Both the position numbers and the translations under genes were made by a program. This document shows positions 11,815 to 24,118 of a stretch of 64,000 nucleotides of DNA, one piece after another; the first letter of the stretch is position 1, and each line of letters begins with the position of its first letter. Where the stretch lies: NCBI GenBank assembly GCA_021464245.1, contig JADCRB010000011.1:2627226-2691225 (forward strand), given 5' to 3'. Below the pieces are notes generated by a model. That model was not told where the DNA came from and did no database searches. It saw nothing but the letters and a program-made list of their open reading frames with translations. This stretch comes from Carallia brachiata. Taxonomy: Eukaryota > Streptophyta > Magnoliopsida > Malpighiales > Rhizophoraceae.

Positions 11815-14800
11815 AAAATATTAACATAAAATTCATATTGTTATTATTACTATTGCTATAGTAGATAAATTCTTGAAGGTAAGATATTTACAATGTTATT
11901 TTTATAGTAATTTTAATATTATACATTTTTTTGTATTTCACAATTTTTAATTTCCATTTAATTTTTTAATTTCAAAAAAATTTCTCATATATCATATTTG
12001 ATATTAATTTTGATTCTAAATTGAAATAAACAATAACAAAGGAATCTGATTTCGATTCTAAAATAAACCAAACATGTTTTAAAATTAGCTATTCCGTTTC
12101 CAATTTCAATGAATTCTAATTTTTATTCCAATTCTGATTCTGAATTATGAACCAAAAAGCCGCTAGCTTTGCATTGGATATTTTTCTTTTTTTTTCTGTT
12201 TTTTTTTTTTTTTGAGCTAGGCATCATTAGATCTTTAAACGAAGAAAAAGGAAACAGAGAGAACCAAGGAAAATTCCTTTTGTTTTTGATGAGATGAAAC
12301 CTTCTATGATCACTCTTCTAAAATCTTGGGGTCTAGCCAAAAATTTAAGTAGCAGAGGTCTCATGGACACAACAGAACATAACTGAAGAAAGAAGTACGG
12401 AAGAAAAAGGAGGGAACACGAAGCAAGAACAGGACAAGAAGGAAGGACTTAGAGCTAGGGAATTTGAGCAGGAACCACATCCACAAAGCTGCAAGAACGG
12501 GCCGAGAGAAGAAGACAAAAGAAAATAAAGATGACATGGCTTATTTTGTTGGTTTCAAAGGAAGAATAAGCACTTTTGTAGAAAATGGGATAAGGATAGA
12601 TTTGTAATTATAACAGTACAAAAAAGTAGCTTGCAAGATTGTTAGTAGGTCCTTCTATCAGTAATCAGTAAATATGAAAATATTTTACCAAACACATTTT
12701 TAAAAACATCCACTGCAATTGATCAGGAACTTAAAGAAAATTCGGGAATTGATCAACATTCATTAATTCGTTGTGGAAATAAAATAAGAACGAAGCCAAG
12801 AAGGCTATTGAGCTTTTCATTCATGTTCCCTTAACATGTCTAATTAAATGATAGTTTAATAAATTAATTACCTAGAAAACCGTCTGTGTCTTTTCCAATT
12901 CATTTGAATTTTAGAAGTGTAATAGTTAGACAATGAAGAAACTTTCATGAAAGATTTTTGGCATGACTAATTAAATGCCAATTTATTACCTAAGAAACCC
13001 TTTGTATCTATTGAACTTTAATCGCTAGACTTAGATATATGGAAAGACAATGCTACAAAAGATTACCAAAAGAAATGGGGAAAAAAGGACAAAATTGGAT
13101 TGGAATTTGAGGAGTTTCTTCATTACTAAGGCTTCATGAATGAGAATTTAAAACGACACCTTTTCAGCTAGTTTCATAGTGATGATCTAAGGAGGCAAAT
13201 AAAAAATTGAGCAAAAGACTCAAAAAAAAAAAAAAACTTCAAAAAGTATGTCACTTAGCAAGTTAAAGTCATATGCTTAGTAATATTAATATATAGATTC
13301 TTAATTTGCATACAATGAAAGTGAGACAATTTGCATTTTGAGTTGAATAGAATTGAATATATTACAAATTTTTTTCAAAAAGTTTCATAATTTTGACGAC
13401 AAATACACATAATTATGGTTCCTAATAATGAAAATAACATCCATATATCAACTGTTATATTTCTTCCATAAAGGTCTAGTAAAAATAAAAAAAAAAAAAA
13501 AAAGAAAACACAACTTTTAATTACATTAACTAAAATGCAATGAACCATCAGTATCTTTAAAACAAAAAAAAAAAAAGGAATTGTATCCACACTTTCTTGG
13601 AAACATTATGTAAAAAAAAAAAAAAAATTTGAAGGTCTATGTTGTTGGCCTTGTATCTCAAAGCTTCAGCTTTATTGGTAAAAATTTGTTTGCTTCATGG
13701 ACTATACAGTGTACCTAACTGAAAATTATCTTGTCGTTTTGTAAAATAAGAGCCTCAAGTGCTAAATTTGATGGCACATTAGCTTTCTCTACAATTTTTT
13801 TTTTTTTTTAATCAAAGGCAGGATAAAAATCCAATTTAAACGGTTATAGAGCGAAACAAAAAACTCCACAAATACCTTCTAAAATTAACTATAAAACACC
13901 CATATGTGGGCAGAAAAGACAGAGAATAAGTAAGGTTGATCAAATACCGATGAAACCAGAAAATCCGTTCCTCTATTCACTTTACAGTATACATGCAATA
14001 TCTGGACATTTCAGCCGTTAACAAGCAGCTGCTCTCGCCACATTCTACACACACCTTCATAATGCATATATGAAGAGAAAATGACACATTGGACAAGTTT
14101 TTGTTACCCCAAACAAAGGCCGAAAAAAAGAGTTCTCAAGAAGCGGGCAAAACAGCAAATAAATATAGTACAAAAAAAAAACTAGAAAGATATGGATTAT
14201 TGTTCTATGGGTTTGAAATTTTTTAGTTTTGATAGAAAAGGGAATACATCCTAAACCTGAAAAGAATAAAATCATGAAGAAAAGGGAAAAAAAAAAAAAA
14301 AAAAAAACATTCAATAGATGTTTTCCAACTTTTTCTTTTGTACGAAGTGATTCTTGTTAAAAAAAAAAAAAAAAAGGATACAGACAACACAAGCCGAATG
14401 TTTTTTTTTTTTTTAGAAAACTAAAAAAAAAGAAAAAAAACCGCCAATAGCAAACAAGTTACTAAATCCTTTCGTCCGGCTTACAATACATTGTGACACG
14501 TTTTCGGCTTGTGTTAAATGAAAATATGTTGTAAAGGCAAAACCTTCTTGGGCCTGGTGGCTTAGTTAAACATTGTGAGACAAATATGTTTAGGCCCGCA
14601 AAAAACCCATAGGTTGCATGCATGAGAAAATTGGACACAGGCTCAAAATCAAGTTTACCCATGCATACTAGAAAAGAATTTACCCAGATAAGAATTTGAC
14701 CAAATAGAAGAATTTACCCAGATAAGAATAATATTCCTTACATTACGCCAAAATCCGTAGACCAGAAAAATATGAGATTATGCATAGAGGAACAAAATCT

Positions 14801-15121
14801 TCCACTCCATCGTGAATCAATTATAAGATATCAAAATCAAGGAGAGGAAATAATCAATAATGAATTGGGTCACACTGAATCGTGATAGCTTATTTCCTGT
14901 TCTCCGAACCACGTCATGCATAATTCGGAAGGCATTAGTTATACTCCGACAGCAATAGCTCAATAAATCTATTTCGAACAAAGACATGTTCCCGAACGAT
15001 GTTCCACGCTCCTCTCTTAACACATTTCTGACAACTAGGAAAAAAAAAATTTGTATGTACATGACAACCATATTGTGCATATACATGAGTATAAGTTAGT
15101 ATCACTGGTGTAAGAATTAGA
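10369..15121. other. Long intergenic region rich in microsatellites
   Basis: No gene is supported. Contents: (TA)n at 11318-11338; several ATT/TAA trinucleotide arrays (11538-11566, 11610-11645, 11787-11811); many poly(A)/poly(T) runs between 13200 and 14420; a roughly 126-bp imperfect duplication at 12835-13035; and a doubled 21-base word agaatttacccagataagaat near 14676 and 14709. The block from about 11140 (aggcctttggta) to 12165 (accaaaaagccgc) has short inverted ends and may be a degenerate MITE. Confidence 0.45.
12835..13035. repeat. Imperfect direct duplication, offset about 126 bp
   Basis: The segment beginning catgtctaattaaatgatag... ttacctagaaaaccgtctgtgtc is repeated as catgactaattaaatgccaa... 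ttacctaagaaaccctttgtatc about 126 bases later. The similarity is diverged. I see no coding content or transposon ends. Confidence 0.5.
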
Positions 15122-15970
15122 ACATGGAAGGCAAGGAAATCATGGTTGGAGTACTTCCTAGCTATCATGCGCCGATAACTTATAGTGCGCCGAGAGTTTT
15201 GTGAAAGTTACGTCGATCCTGGTCAGCGACTGCTCGTCCGGTGGTTGTTCATGCCCCATCGTGGGCTTTGTGAGGCCTCGGCGCCTCTTTCTCTGTTTTT
15301 TGGTTTGCTCTTCCGGTTGTCTGGTAGTCATTTTCTGAGGGTTTTTGTCTGCTTAACTCTCCTGTGCCTAGTCTCCCTGCAGCTTTTCTGTCGGCCTCCC
15401 CCACCTCATACTCGCTTTTCGGCGGGTGGGGTGGCGGGGCAAGGCCTCTTTTGCTAGTATCGGGCTGGGCCTTGTACATATTTGGGATCGGTAGCCCTAG
15501 CTCCCCTTTGGTGCTCGGTGGTTCGACGTCAGGTGCGAGGTATAGCGGGGTTCAATGGTGACTGCTTGTTTGCGGCAGGGTTTTTGATCTTTTGTAACGG
15601 CCGCGGGCTTTTCTCTGTCTAGTGTAGCCTTCTGGTGTGTTGCTGCGAGTTATGCGGAGTTGCTCATACTGGCATTCGTCGGTGCCGGCACTTCTCCGAT
15701 ATAGAGGGGTGGCTGTGGAGCAGTGAAATTGATTTTATCCTTAAGCCTTTGGGTCAGGTTGTAATTGGGTATGAGGCTCGGATCCAGTTGGGCTTTACTG
15801 TGCTCTGTTCTTGTTGTTGTACCATTAAGGCCTTTAAGGTTGGGTTAGGATATGTGCTTTGTATGTATGCTATGGTAGTTGTGGTTTTGGGCCCAATAGC
15901 TGTACCATGAATCTAATGTTTTAATGGTATTTCCTTTGCCGATCAAAAAAAAAAAAAGGACATGGAAAGC
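15122..15970 (+). mobile_element. GC-rich ~0.8-kb poly(A) retroelement (copy A)
   Basis: A GC-rich island in AT-rich DNA ends in gccgatc followed by a run of 13 A (15945-15957), the usual end of a plant LINE or LINE-derived element. It is bounded by acatggaaggc (15122-15132) and acatggaaagc (15960-15970), an 11-base target-site duplication with one mismatch. The element body is about 15133-15957. Near the 5' end it has GCTATCATGCGC and then GTGCGCCGAGA. Mid-element it has GGGCCTTGTACA. All are shared with copy B at 21605-22403. Open frames within it (for example 15185-15457) look like chance frames in GC-rich sequence. It could be a 5'-truncated LINE 3' region or a non-autonomous LINE derivative. 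Confidence 0.7.
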
Positions 15971-18278
15971 TGCCATGGGTTCAGAAGCCATGTTTTACTT
16001 TTTTAGAGCACGGGGATCTGAAAATTAATTAATGTAAAAATAATTTTTCAGAGAAACCTTAAAAATAATGAAAGAAAAATCGTTATCATATAAGTAACAT
16101 AAAATGAATTTTTTTAATATAAATATTTTTAAATAAAAAAGTAAATGAATTATAAATAAACCAAATTTACTCAATTCTCATGAAATTTTTATATAATACA
16201 ATTTTTTAAAATAATTGTATACACTTTTAATGACTATAATAATCTAGTCATTATAATAATTAACAAAAAAATCTTAAATTTATTGATATTATGAATTATG
16301 ATTATCAAAAGTAACCTAATTCTAAAAATAAAAAAAATAAGAAAATGGAAAACACATATTTATTTCATTATATATATATATGATAGATTTAAATATATAT
16401 ATTATCCATAGTTACTATAACCTGATACTTATAATATTTAATGCCAGTAAAATATCACAACATTCACTTAATTATAAAGTGTTTTTTACTAATTAAATGT
16501 ATATTATATTAACTATAAATATTATTATGTGGATTATATTATTTGATATTTTTAAATAATTAAAATTTAAATTATTTACATTTTAATTAATTTTTTAAGC
16601 AGTATAATAAAACATGCAAACTTAATTTTTAAGTCTGGTAAAAATTTAGAAATGATAAATGGATTAACCCGAAACCTACCGAATCAGATCTGAAATTCGA
16701 AATAACTTGAAATTTGAAATACAATGAATCCGAGACTCAATGAACCTGAAATTTGATCAACCTAAACTCCAAATAATCCAAAATCTAAATAATTTAAAAT
16801 CTGAATAACTTAAAATTCAAATAACTTAAAATTCGAATAATCTAACCTGAATTTAACTTAACTCGTCCGTCTGCTACCTTTAAAAAAAAAAAATCAGGGA
16901 CAAAATTATCACCTCTCCAGCCTAGACAGGTGGACAGGACCCTTTCAAAACTATCATTAAATTCTTTATGCATATTTTGAATGTGAGACGCGGTTTGCCA
17001 AAATATCTTGTTTTTAGCTTTTTTTCTTTTTCTTGTAGTAGTTGTTTTAGCTTGTTTTACATACAATCTTGTGAAAATAGTAGATTTAATTCAACCAATT
17101 CTGACACACTGGTTTGGTAATCAAGATCATTTTATTTAATTTACATTTTTCTTAGTAAAAAATCTTTTTTTTTCTTTTTTAGTAAAAAAAAGAAAGACGA
17201 ACGGTTAAGATTGATTTTTTTTCAGTTCAAAAAACAGATTTAATGCTTTTAATATTTCCTTATTGTGGGTCTCGTTGCCAGTAAATTCCGGCTCCTCTTT
17301 GTAAAAATTACTTAAGCTACATAACGACCCCCTTTTGCACCAGACATTGATAAAAGTTCCACGTAACAAAAGAGAACTACAGGTAAACAAAATTTTATGA
17401 ATTTAAATAGGCGTAGAATAATTTTATACTACATATAAAATATTTTATATTATATTGATAATATTCATACCGTATACATAAAATTTATGAAAAAAATAAT
17501 GTTTCACTATTAATTTGCTATATGTTATACAAAATATTAATTATGTGGTGTAAAAGAGTGTACATGTAATAAAATCATTTTACATCTATTATATTTGTGT
17601 TCATAAAGAATTAATTTCCCATAATAGTGATGGACTAGGTTGCTAGTACGCAAAACTTGTTTAACGTCTATTGTGTAGCTCGCTATCGTGTAGGGTACGA
17701 GATATGAGATTTATGAAAATACAAAAATTATTTTTATTATGAAATTTAATGTTGATTGCACTTTCTAATGAAAAAAAATAATTAATTAAGGGTAACAAAC
17801 TAAAGAAAAGTTACGTAGTAATATTTAAAGAGTGATATAAGAGCAACATAACTTAGGCAACAATACTTAAGAGTCAGCTATATTTTACTATGTCACACAA
17901 ATAAATAAAATTGAATGTTAAAAATTATTTAATAGTCATCGTGTACTTATCAATTATCATGTTACTCAATAGGCATTGTTTGTTACGTAGTGGCGCCAAA
18001 TAAAAAAACAAATTCTTATTCTAGAACGCGATAGGACATGTAGACAATGTTAATAACAACAAAAATTATAATGATTAGGAAAAAAAAAAAGAAAAAACAG
18101 AGTAAACAGAGAAGAGAAAAGAATGCAATCCCATCTACAAAACAAAAAACAACCCCAGGATATGTAAACATATAAAAACAACTTATTATTCTCTTAGCAT
18201 CATCTCTGATCCTTCCCAGTCGACCTGTGTAGAAGGTCTTCGACTGGAAATGCCTCTTTATCATCTTCGAACATGACT
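15971..18278. other. AT-rich intergenic region and GPAT 3' flank
   Basis: No gene is supported. A degenerate 16-bp tandem repeat lies near 16770-16850. The rest is A/T-rich with poly(A)/poly(T) runs (17165-17200, 18080-18098). The last few hundred bases before 18279 are the 3' flank of the minus-strand GPAT gene and probably contain its 3' untranslated region. I could not place a poly(A) signal with confidence. Confidence 0.45.
16770..16850. repeat. Degenerate 16-bp tandem repeat
   Basis: At least four units run in tandem: aaaatctaaataattt, aaaatctgaataactt, aaaattcaaataactt, aaaattcgaataatct. Looser relatives of the same word (gaaattcgaaataactt, gaaatttgaaat) extend upstream to about 16690. 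Arrays of this word are often found near the ends of plant transposons, but no element boundary was found here. Confidence 0.6.
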
Positions 18279-20017
18279 TTAATTAACCAGTGAAATTAAG
18301 CAGGGCTTCAAAGTGCCGATTGCTTTCTTAATATGTTCGGCAAATGTAGTATACGTCACCGTTCCATCATTCCCTGCAAGAATCCTGTATTTATCCTCCC
18401 TAGTAAAGTTTGTGCATTCAAACCCTAACGTAGCTGCCAAGATTCTTTGCACATAATTCGCAACATCATGTGGGCTTTTGCCAGTTGAACATGTTGCCTC
18501 CAATGGCAATTGGTTCAAGAATGTCACCTCATAAACTGGCCTAGGGTTCATAAATAAGAATATTGGGTCCAATGCTTTCCACCCTCTGGCCGTTGTTGCA
18601 TGAAAAAACCCAACCCTACAATTCATAGCCACCGGCACTATCCGGTTTGTCAACTCTGCGAAAAGTGCACTAAATCTCAATAGAAATGGTTCTCTGCATG
18701 TTGTTCCCTCAGGACAAACCACTAGACCCCCGTCGGCTAATGCGCGCTTCATTTTCTCGGCGTCCACGTCGCGAATCCTTGTTAATCGAAAGGTAGGGAT
18801 TGGTGATAAAATTTCCGAAATCGGGAAATAGAGTAGGTGGCTGCCGGAATTCTACGTCCGAGGACCGCTGATATGACCACGGGATCCATTAGGGTTCGAT
18901 GATTGCTCACAAATAGGACGCCCTTTCTGTCACCACCGCAGGCCGGCGAAGGTGGTTTGCCTTTGACAATGAGTTTGCCGCCAACAACGGACACGTATTG
19001 TTTAGCCCACATTGGTAACATTAATCCAACTACAATCCGGAAAGTTGCTAGCAAAATGCCTAGTGGCAACCAAAGGATTATTAGCAAGGCTGTGGAGGGT
19101 GTTGGGCGCTTGACGAGGCGGCCGTCGTGGAAGATCACCGGAAGAGGGCGGACAAGGTGGTGGTCATCATGTTGCTTTTGGTTATCAATGGCTACCGGTG
19201 GGTGCATCTTTTCCTGTTAAATAACAGCACATAATTTTGAGTCATGGCCAGTTAGCTCTTATAAATTAAAATTATGAGATTGTATTGCTTTCTTAGAAAA
19301 GATGTCCAAAGGAAATGGCTGTTAGTCCATTTGCACCATGCAAGTGAGGGAGGAGATTGAAGTTTGAATCTCACTTTTTCCGAATCCCTCTCCAATTCTA
19401 ATATGAGTTTTCACCTCTTAAGACCAAAAAAAGAAAGATGTAGAAAGCACACTCACCTTGCATATGGATAAAAATGAAGCATTTGAAGTGGACCTTCCCA
19501 GTCCCAAGAAAGGCTTTTCATCCATGAACAGTTTGGCGATTTGAGTGGTGATAAAAGAATCAATATTATCACCACCCTTAATAAAACCAGTAGCTAATCC
19601 GAACCGGTTTACCACCAGATCAATTCCAATGACCTCGTCGGCCTGCAAATGCTCCTTCAAGAACCACTCCACCATAATTCTAGGGGTCTTAGTCACCACA
19701 ACTCTTTTATCATAAGAACTGAACACTTTCCAGGCCCCCACGTTGAGATCGTCTACGTAAAACTTTGGCAAAACTGCTCGTGCCACTGAATTGATCTCCG
19801 ATTCACGAATACCAGCCATGGCAACAAAAATCATTAGCTTGAGCCCGGAATCTTCCATCCCAAGCAATCCTAGAAACTGAATCACAGGCCACAAAATCAA
19901 TAGCAAGACAAAACGAAGCAAACCGGATACCTCAAATGCTAATAACATGAAATACGAGAATGGGTTGTGGTCTTTGAGGAGAGTCCCTTCAAGCTCTGAA
20001 ACGATTGATGACTCCAT
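18279..20017 (-). CDS. GPAT5: Glycerol-3-phosphate sn-2-acyltransferase, GPAT5/7-like (frame broken once)
   Basis: This is a two-exon gene: exon 1 20017-19457 (187 codons, GTGAGT donor) and exon 2 19213-18279 (AACAG acceptor). The product is about 500 residues, the family length. The N-terminal HAD-like part starts [10 protein letters not shown]. As in GPAT5/7, the first Asp of the phosphatase motif is replaced by Glu, so phosphatase activity is not expected. Hydrophobic segments follow ([20 protein letters not shown]). The acyltransferase block I is NHRTLMDP (HX4D) at about residue 290, and block III is [13 protein letters not shown]. The C-terminus [20 protein letters not shown] is typical. 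GPAT5/7 are ER enzymes that transfer acyl-CoA to glycerol-3-phosphate for suberin. In exon 2 one base is missing at 18818-18820 (TTT where the family needs TTTT), so the reading ends early at 18782. Restored frame matches the family on both sides; I favour a sequence error over a pseudogene. Confidence 0.88.
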
Positions 20018-21603
20018 ATTCTACCAAAATTTCTATCTCTCTCTCTTTCCACAACTTTGAGTAGTAAATTTACAAGTTTTGGGTTGAATTTCTAGTTGTT
20101 GCTTGAGGGTGATAATAAATGAGGTCTTAATGGCAACGAAAAGTTATGGAACAAAGTTTGAATTTTGACTTGCATTTAGTGCTTGAATTAGGCAGCGTAT
20201 CTGTTTACAACTACTTCATTACATACTTTTAAGTGACCCACCCAAGAATCAAGAACGATGCGCCGTGTTATTAACCTAATAATACAAGGATGGATAACTT
20301 AATTCCCACCAAACTTCATGCCAAATTTTGTAAATTTGTAGCATTTTAATTGCAACAAGTCTACGCGTGCAGACAAAATTGTTTGGGGGCCACTATCTAA
20401 ATTATGTTAGGTAACTAACCGAAGCCAATGTGCATAAGCCATATATGTGTAACCATATCTATACGATTAATATAATTAGGCGAACATTTTTGACTAAAAA
20501 ATGTATAGGAGGATGCGTAGGCATCCATTTTCCAATTCATTATTTATTTAGGGAGGTAGTTCCTATTTAGGGAGGTATAGTTTTCCCAATTTTTGGGCCT
20601 CGAAGTCACGGTAGAGTAATTTAACAAATATAAAATTCTAAATAGATGAAGAAAATTATTTTTGCTTCAGCTGGTTTGACATATTCTCGGCCAGTAATTT
20701 GCTCGAGTGAACCCTGTGGTAATTTAGCACTTTGGTTTGTTAAATTGATATTTGGTTTCTTCAAGATTTATTTCTTCGTTTTTCCAAGCAAAATCTGCCT
20801 CTGGTAAATGAGAATAGAAATAATGGAGAGTTCTTTTTCTTTTTTTAATGGAAAGGAATTCATTTATGAAAGTTTTACTTTTATTCTCATGATAATACAA
20901 TCTATTTGTATAATTACAATTACAAATCTTGTGCATCACGGGGATATCATCTAGATTGCAATAAACAATTTTGTACATCGATCGACATGCATTGGTCCAG
21001 TTAGTATGGAGAGGGTCTATGCACGAAATACTTAGGAATAAATTCTTTAATGCACTTTGCAAGAATTAAGAATATGTCCTTTATTAACTCGGAGGGAAGG
21101 AAGTGCACCAGCTGGTTCGAGATACTTTGATAGTAAATTTCTTTCCTTTGCTATCCTTCCTCGCCTTTTGTACTTGTATGCTGCAACAGTTTTGCTCAGT
21201 TTTTTATTCAATAAAATCTGACCACGACTTGTTTAACCCAAAAAAAAAAAAAAACCAATTGACTAGTTAACGTGGATCATGAATTAATATGATGAAATGC
21301 ATACTTCTTCCAAGTCAAACTAGAAATAAAATCCATTAAATAAATAAATAAATAAATGTAGCTTGAACCTGAGATGCAAATTACCTTTTGTTGATGATCA
21401 AAGGAGCGCATATCTCTTTGTCGCCTCGGCCAACCATGAAGGTTGGCTTGCGTGTTTTCTCACGTAGCGTCGTAAATCATGCTTTTGATACGTTTTCATC
21501 TTTCAATCAGGTTTGTGTTGCATTCTGCTTGTTTTATCAAATAAAGTCTTTGAATGTTGAATTTATTTAAAAGTTTAACTTAGTAAGTGGGAAAGTCAAA
21601 TAA
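20018..21603. other. GPAT upstream region and intergenic DNA
   Basis: Immediately upstream of the GPAT start codon is a (CT/GA)n tract (about 20035-20048), probably in the 5' leader. Farther out, 21060-21255 ends in AATAAAATCTGACC...TTAACCC followed by about 14 A. This looks like the 3' end of an inserted poly(A) retrosequence, but no protein or target duplication is recognisable. No other gene is supported. Confidence 0.4.
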
Positions 21604-22419
21604 TTTTTTTGACCAAGAAAGAGAACAGCTTCATTACACTAAAACGAGTACATAGTCAGGACCACAAAAGAGCCCAGTACATACATACAGAACCCTACCA
21701 ACCCATGCCCATCCTAGAGGTCCAGAGGCAAAGAGACCAGGAACAGAACACCAGCGGCCTGGACAAACTGCCAGGCCCAAAGCCCAGCACCAATCCGGCC
21801 CAAAGGCTAACAGAAACACCAAAGCTCCACAGTCTCTCCTCACCGGAAGAAGACCGACTCCGACAGTTGCCGGTGTGAGCAGTACGATGTCAAAGCGGCC
21901 ATCGCCATCAAGGCTACCATACGACCACCACCTGCCACCAGAAACGAGCACCACCAGCGGAAGGAACACAGGGGACAGGTAGTGAAACCAAGCCAGCACA
22001 GCGTTCTGAATCGGAAACCACACCCCCACAGCCACATGAAAACAGCCGATCAAACACCGCCCCATGGGAAAACCACCCAAAGGCACTGTACAAGGCCCAA
22101 CTGCCCAGCAAAAGAAGACCTCCCCCAACCCGACGCAGACTGCCAAAACAGGTGCGTGGGTTAGGGGAGAAGAAACACCAAAGACGAAGCGCACCAAACG
22201 AAACAGGACAACAAAATCACAGCAACGAAGAAGACAAAACCCAACCCCAACCACCAGAGACCAACAAAACTAAAGAAAAACCAAACAAAACGACCACAAA
22301 CGGGCCGACAAAGCGCCACCACGGACGCACGAAGCCAAAACAGGGTCTCGGCGCAGGATAGCAACTCCTGCGCACGATAGCCCTGTCTGGCACCCTCTTT
22401 TCAGGGAAAGTCAAATAAT
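21589..22419 (-). mobile_element. GC-rich ~0.8-kb poly(A) retroelement (copy B) with perfect 16-bp target duplication
   Basis: The body lies at 21605-22403, minus strand. Identical 16-base flanks gggaaagtcaaataat sit at 21589-21604 and 22404-22419. The element ends (on the minus strand) in CTTGGTC plus seven A. It begins with a segment containing GCTATCGTGCGC and, 20 bases on, CTGCGCCGAGA, matching copy A at 15133-15957. GGGCCTTGTACA occurs in both. The perfect duplication implies a fairly recent insertion by a LINE-type target-primed mechanism. A 206-codon open frame on the minus strand is Gly/Val/Cys/Phe-rich with no family signature and is probably chance. The length of about 800 bp, alike in both copies, argues for a non-autonomous family rather than random 5' truncation. 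Confidence 0.8.
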
Positions 22420-22781
22420 ATTTAAAGTCATGTCAAATTTTTTTATTTTATTAATATGATACTTTATGATATTTAACATGCCTTTTTTATATGTGTAAGG
22501 TTATGTGATATAAGAAAACTTGGCTAAAACAAACCAAATTCATGTATAAAAGATCAAATTGCATAGTGACAAATTCATATAAAAAAGTAAATCAAACTTT
22601 GATACTATAGTAAAATAAAGACGAAACTACGTGAGAAGATAGGTAAGAAAGAGAAGAGAAATGATTACACATAAAAATCCGTGTTTTAGTACTAAAATCT
22701 TAGAAGAATTACATCTTTCTTATTGAATCATGCATCTCACGTGGTATATGAACTCCATATATATATATATATAATATATAT

Positions 22782-22826
<45 letters not shown>

Positions 22827-24118
22827 TGAAAGAGATTCCTTACATATAAAACAATTGTATTGCAACCATGTTAGGATTCTAAATTGATATTAATTAATTA
22901 TTAAAATTCTAACTTAATTACATCTAAATATATAGATTTTCAAAATTGATTGATTTAATCTTGACTTGATCACATTCAAATCTTTATAATTACATAATTT
23001 TCTAACACGTACAATTAGACCAACCATTATATTATTTTATTGGTGATAAAATCAGAAATATATGTAATATTGTATTGTCCCGGTAAAAAACATTGTGACT
23101 TTATACTAAGAAACTGCGAATGATTACAACATTCTAATAGCCATGATTTCTTCCACCGAAGAAACACTGGCTTAGGCAGGTCTAGTAGTAAATTTTGACC
23201 TGGGAACACGGTTGTCATGGGCATGCTTGCTGGAAGTTCAATTCCGCTGCCAGGTTACTCAACTTTTCTTTTTCCATGAACACGTTTTTTATTCAATTTC
23301 ACAGCTATGCTAGTTGGCTTACGTATGCTGCCATAAAGTTATTTTCTTGGTTTGTTTGTTCTTTGGATTAGGTCAGGGTAGTTAGAAAATGAATTGCAGG
23401 AAGCATTGCCAGACTTTGAAACTCACTCTTATTTTCGTACCTTAAAGGTAAAGAATCCCGATACACTTCTAAAAGAAAATTGTTGTTCGAAAAAACGTCT
23501 GAATGTAATCAGTTGGATTTAATGTACAACCAATTACATTAGTGTATAACTAAATTGAAGAAAAAAAATGATTATTATTTATTTACACACTGAATATAAC
23601 TGATTGTACATTAAATATAATCAGTTATATTCGAACTCTTTCTCAAACTCATTTTTATCTAAAAATATACTTTTTTTTTTCAAAAGTAAAATAGGTAATC
23701 CACTACTCAAGGGTCTCATCGAACATCCACGTGGTAAAGTATGTCAGTTTTGTCTCATATAACCGATAAAAAAAAAGATTCGTGTTACGTGGATGCGGAA
23801 GAAAAAATGCAAAGAAGATGAAAATTTTTTTTTTTATAATCAATAAACTTATTTGTACAATAAAATGTCTAATTTCTATAATAAAAAATAAATAAAAAAA
23901 TACACTTAAATTTTATTGTAATAATTAAATATTTCATTACATAAATAATCTAATTAATTACATAAAAAATATTTTTTATCTCTTATGCGTCATCGTTTTC
24001 CGTCCCCCTACATTTAGTCAAAAAAAAAAAAAAAAAAAAATACACACACACAAAGAAGAATGACTTGCTTGTATACCTGGCTGGCCATGAGCTCAGCGCC
24101 TTGGACGACCCGCCGCAA
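22420..24118. other. Intergenic region with microsatellites and a hairpin
   Basis: No gene is supported. It contains a compound (TA)n-(GA)n microsatellite at about 22757-22826, an imperfect inverted repeat at 23488-23645, and poly(A) runs at 23766 and 24020. The open frame 23027-23224 (minus) has no recognisable family. Confidence 0.5.
23488..23645. repeat. Imperfect inverted repeat (small MITE-like hairpin)
   Basis: The left arm gaatgtaatcagttggattt aatgtaca... is answered by the right arm tgtacatt aaatataatcagttatattc in inverted order. The arms are roughly 50 bases with about 80% match by eye, around an A-rich loop near 23560. No target duplication was found. It may be a small MITE or chance palindrome; arm length favours the former. 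Confidence 0.5.

Noticed and set aside
15185..15910. Several overlapping 65-91-codon frames on both strands
   Set aside because: They come from the GC-rich body of retroelement copy A, where stop codons are rare; no conserved motif.
18903..19220. 105-codon plus-strand frame antisense to GPAT exon 2
   Set aside because: Shadow of the conserved acyltransferase reading on the other strand.
20724..21062. 112-codon minus-strand frame upstream of GPAT
   Set aside because: AT-rich, Asn/Lys/Tyr-heavy composition with no family resemblance; consistent with chance.
21634..22254. 206-codon open frame on the minus strand as a possible gene
   Set aside because: It lies wholly inside retroelement copy B, has biased Gly/Val/Cys/Phe composition from GT-rich DNA, and overlaps long open frames in other phases; no family signature.
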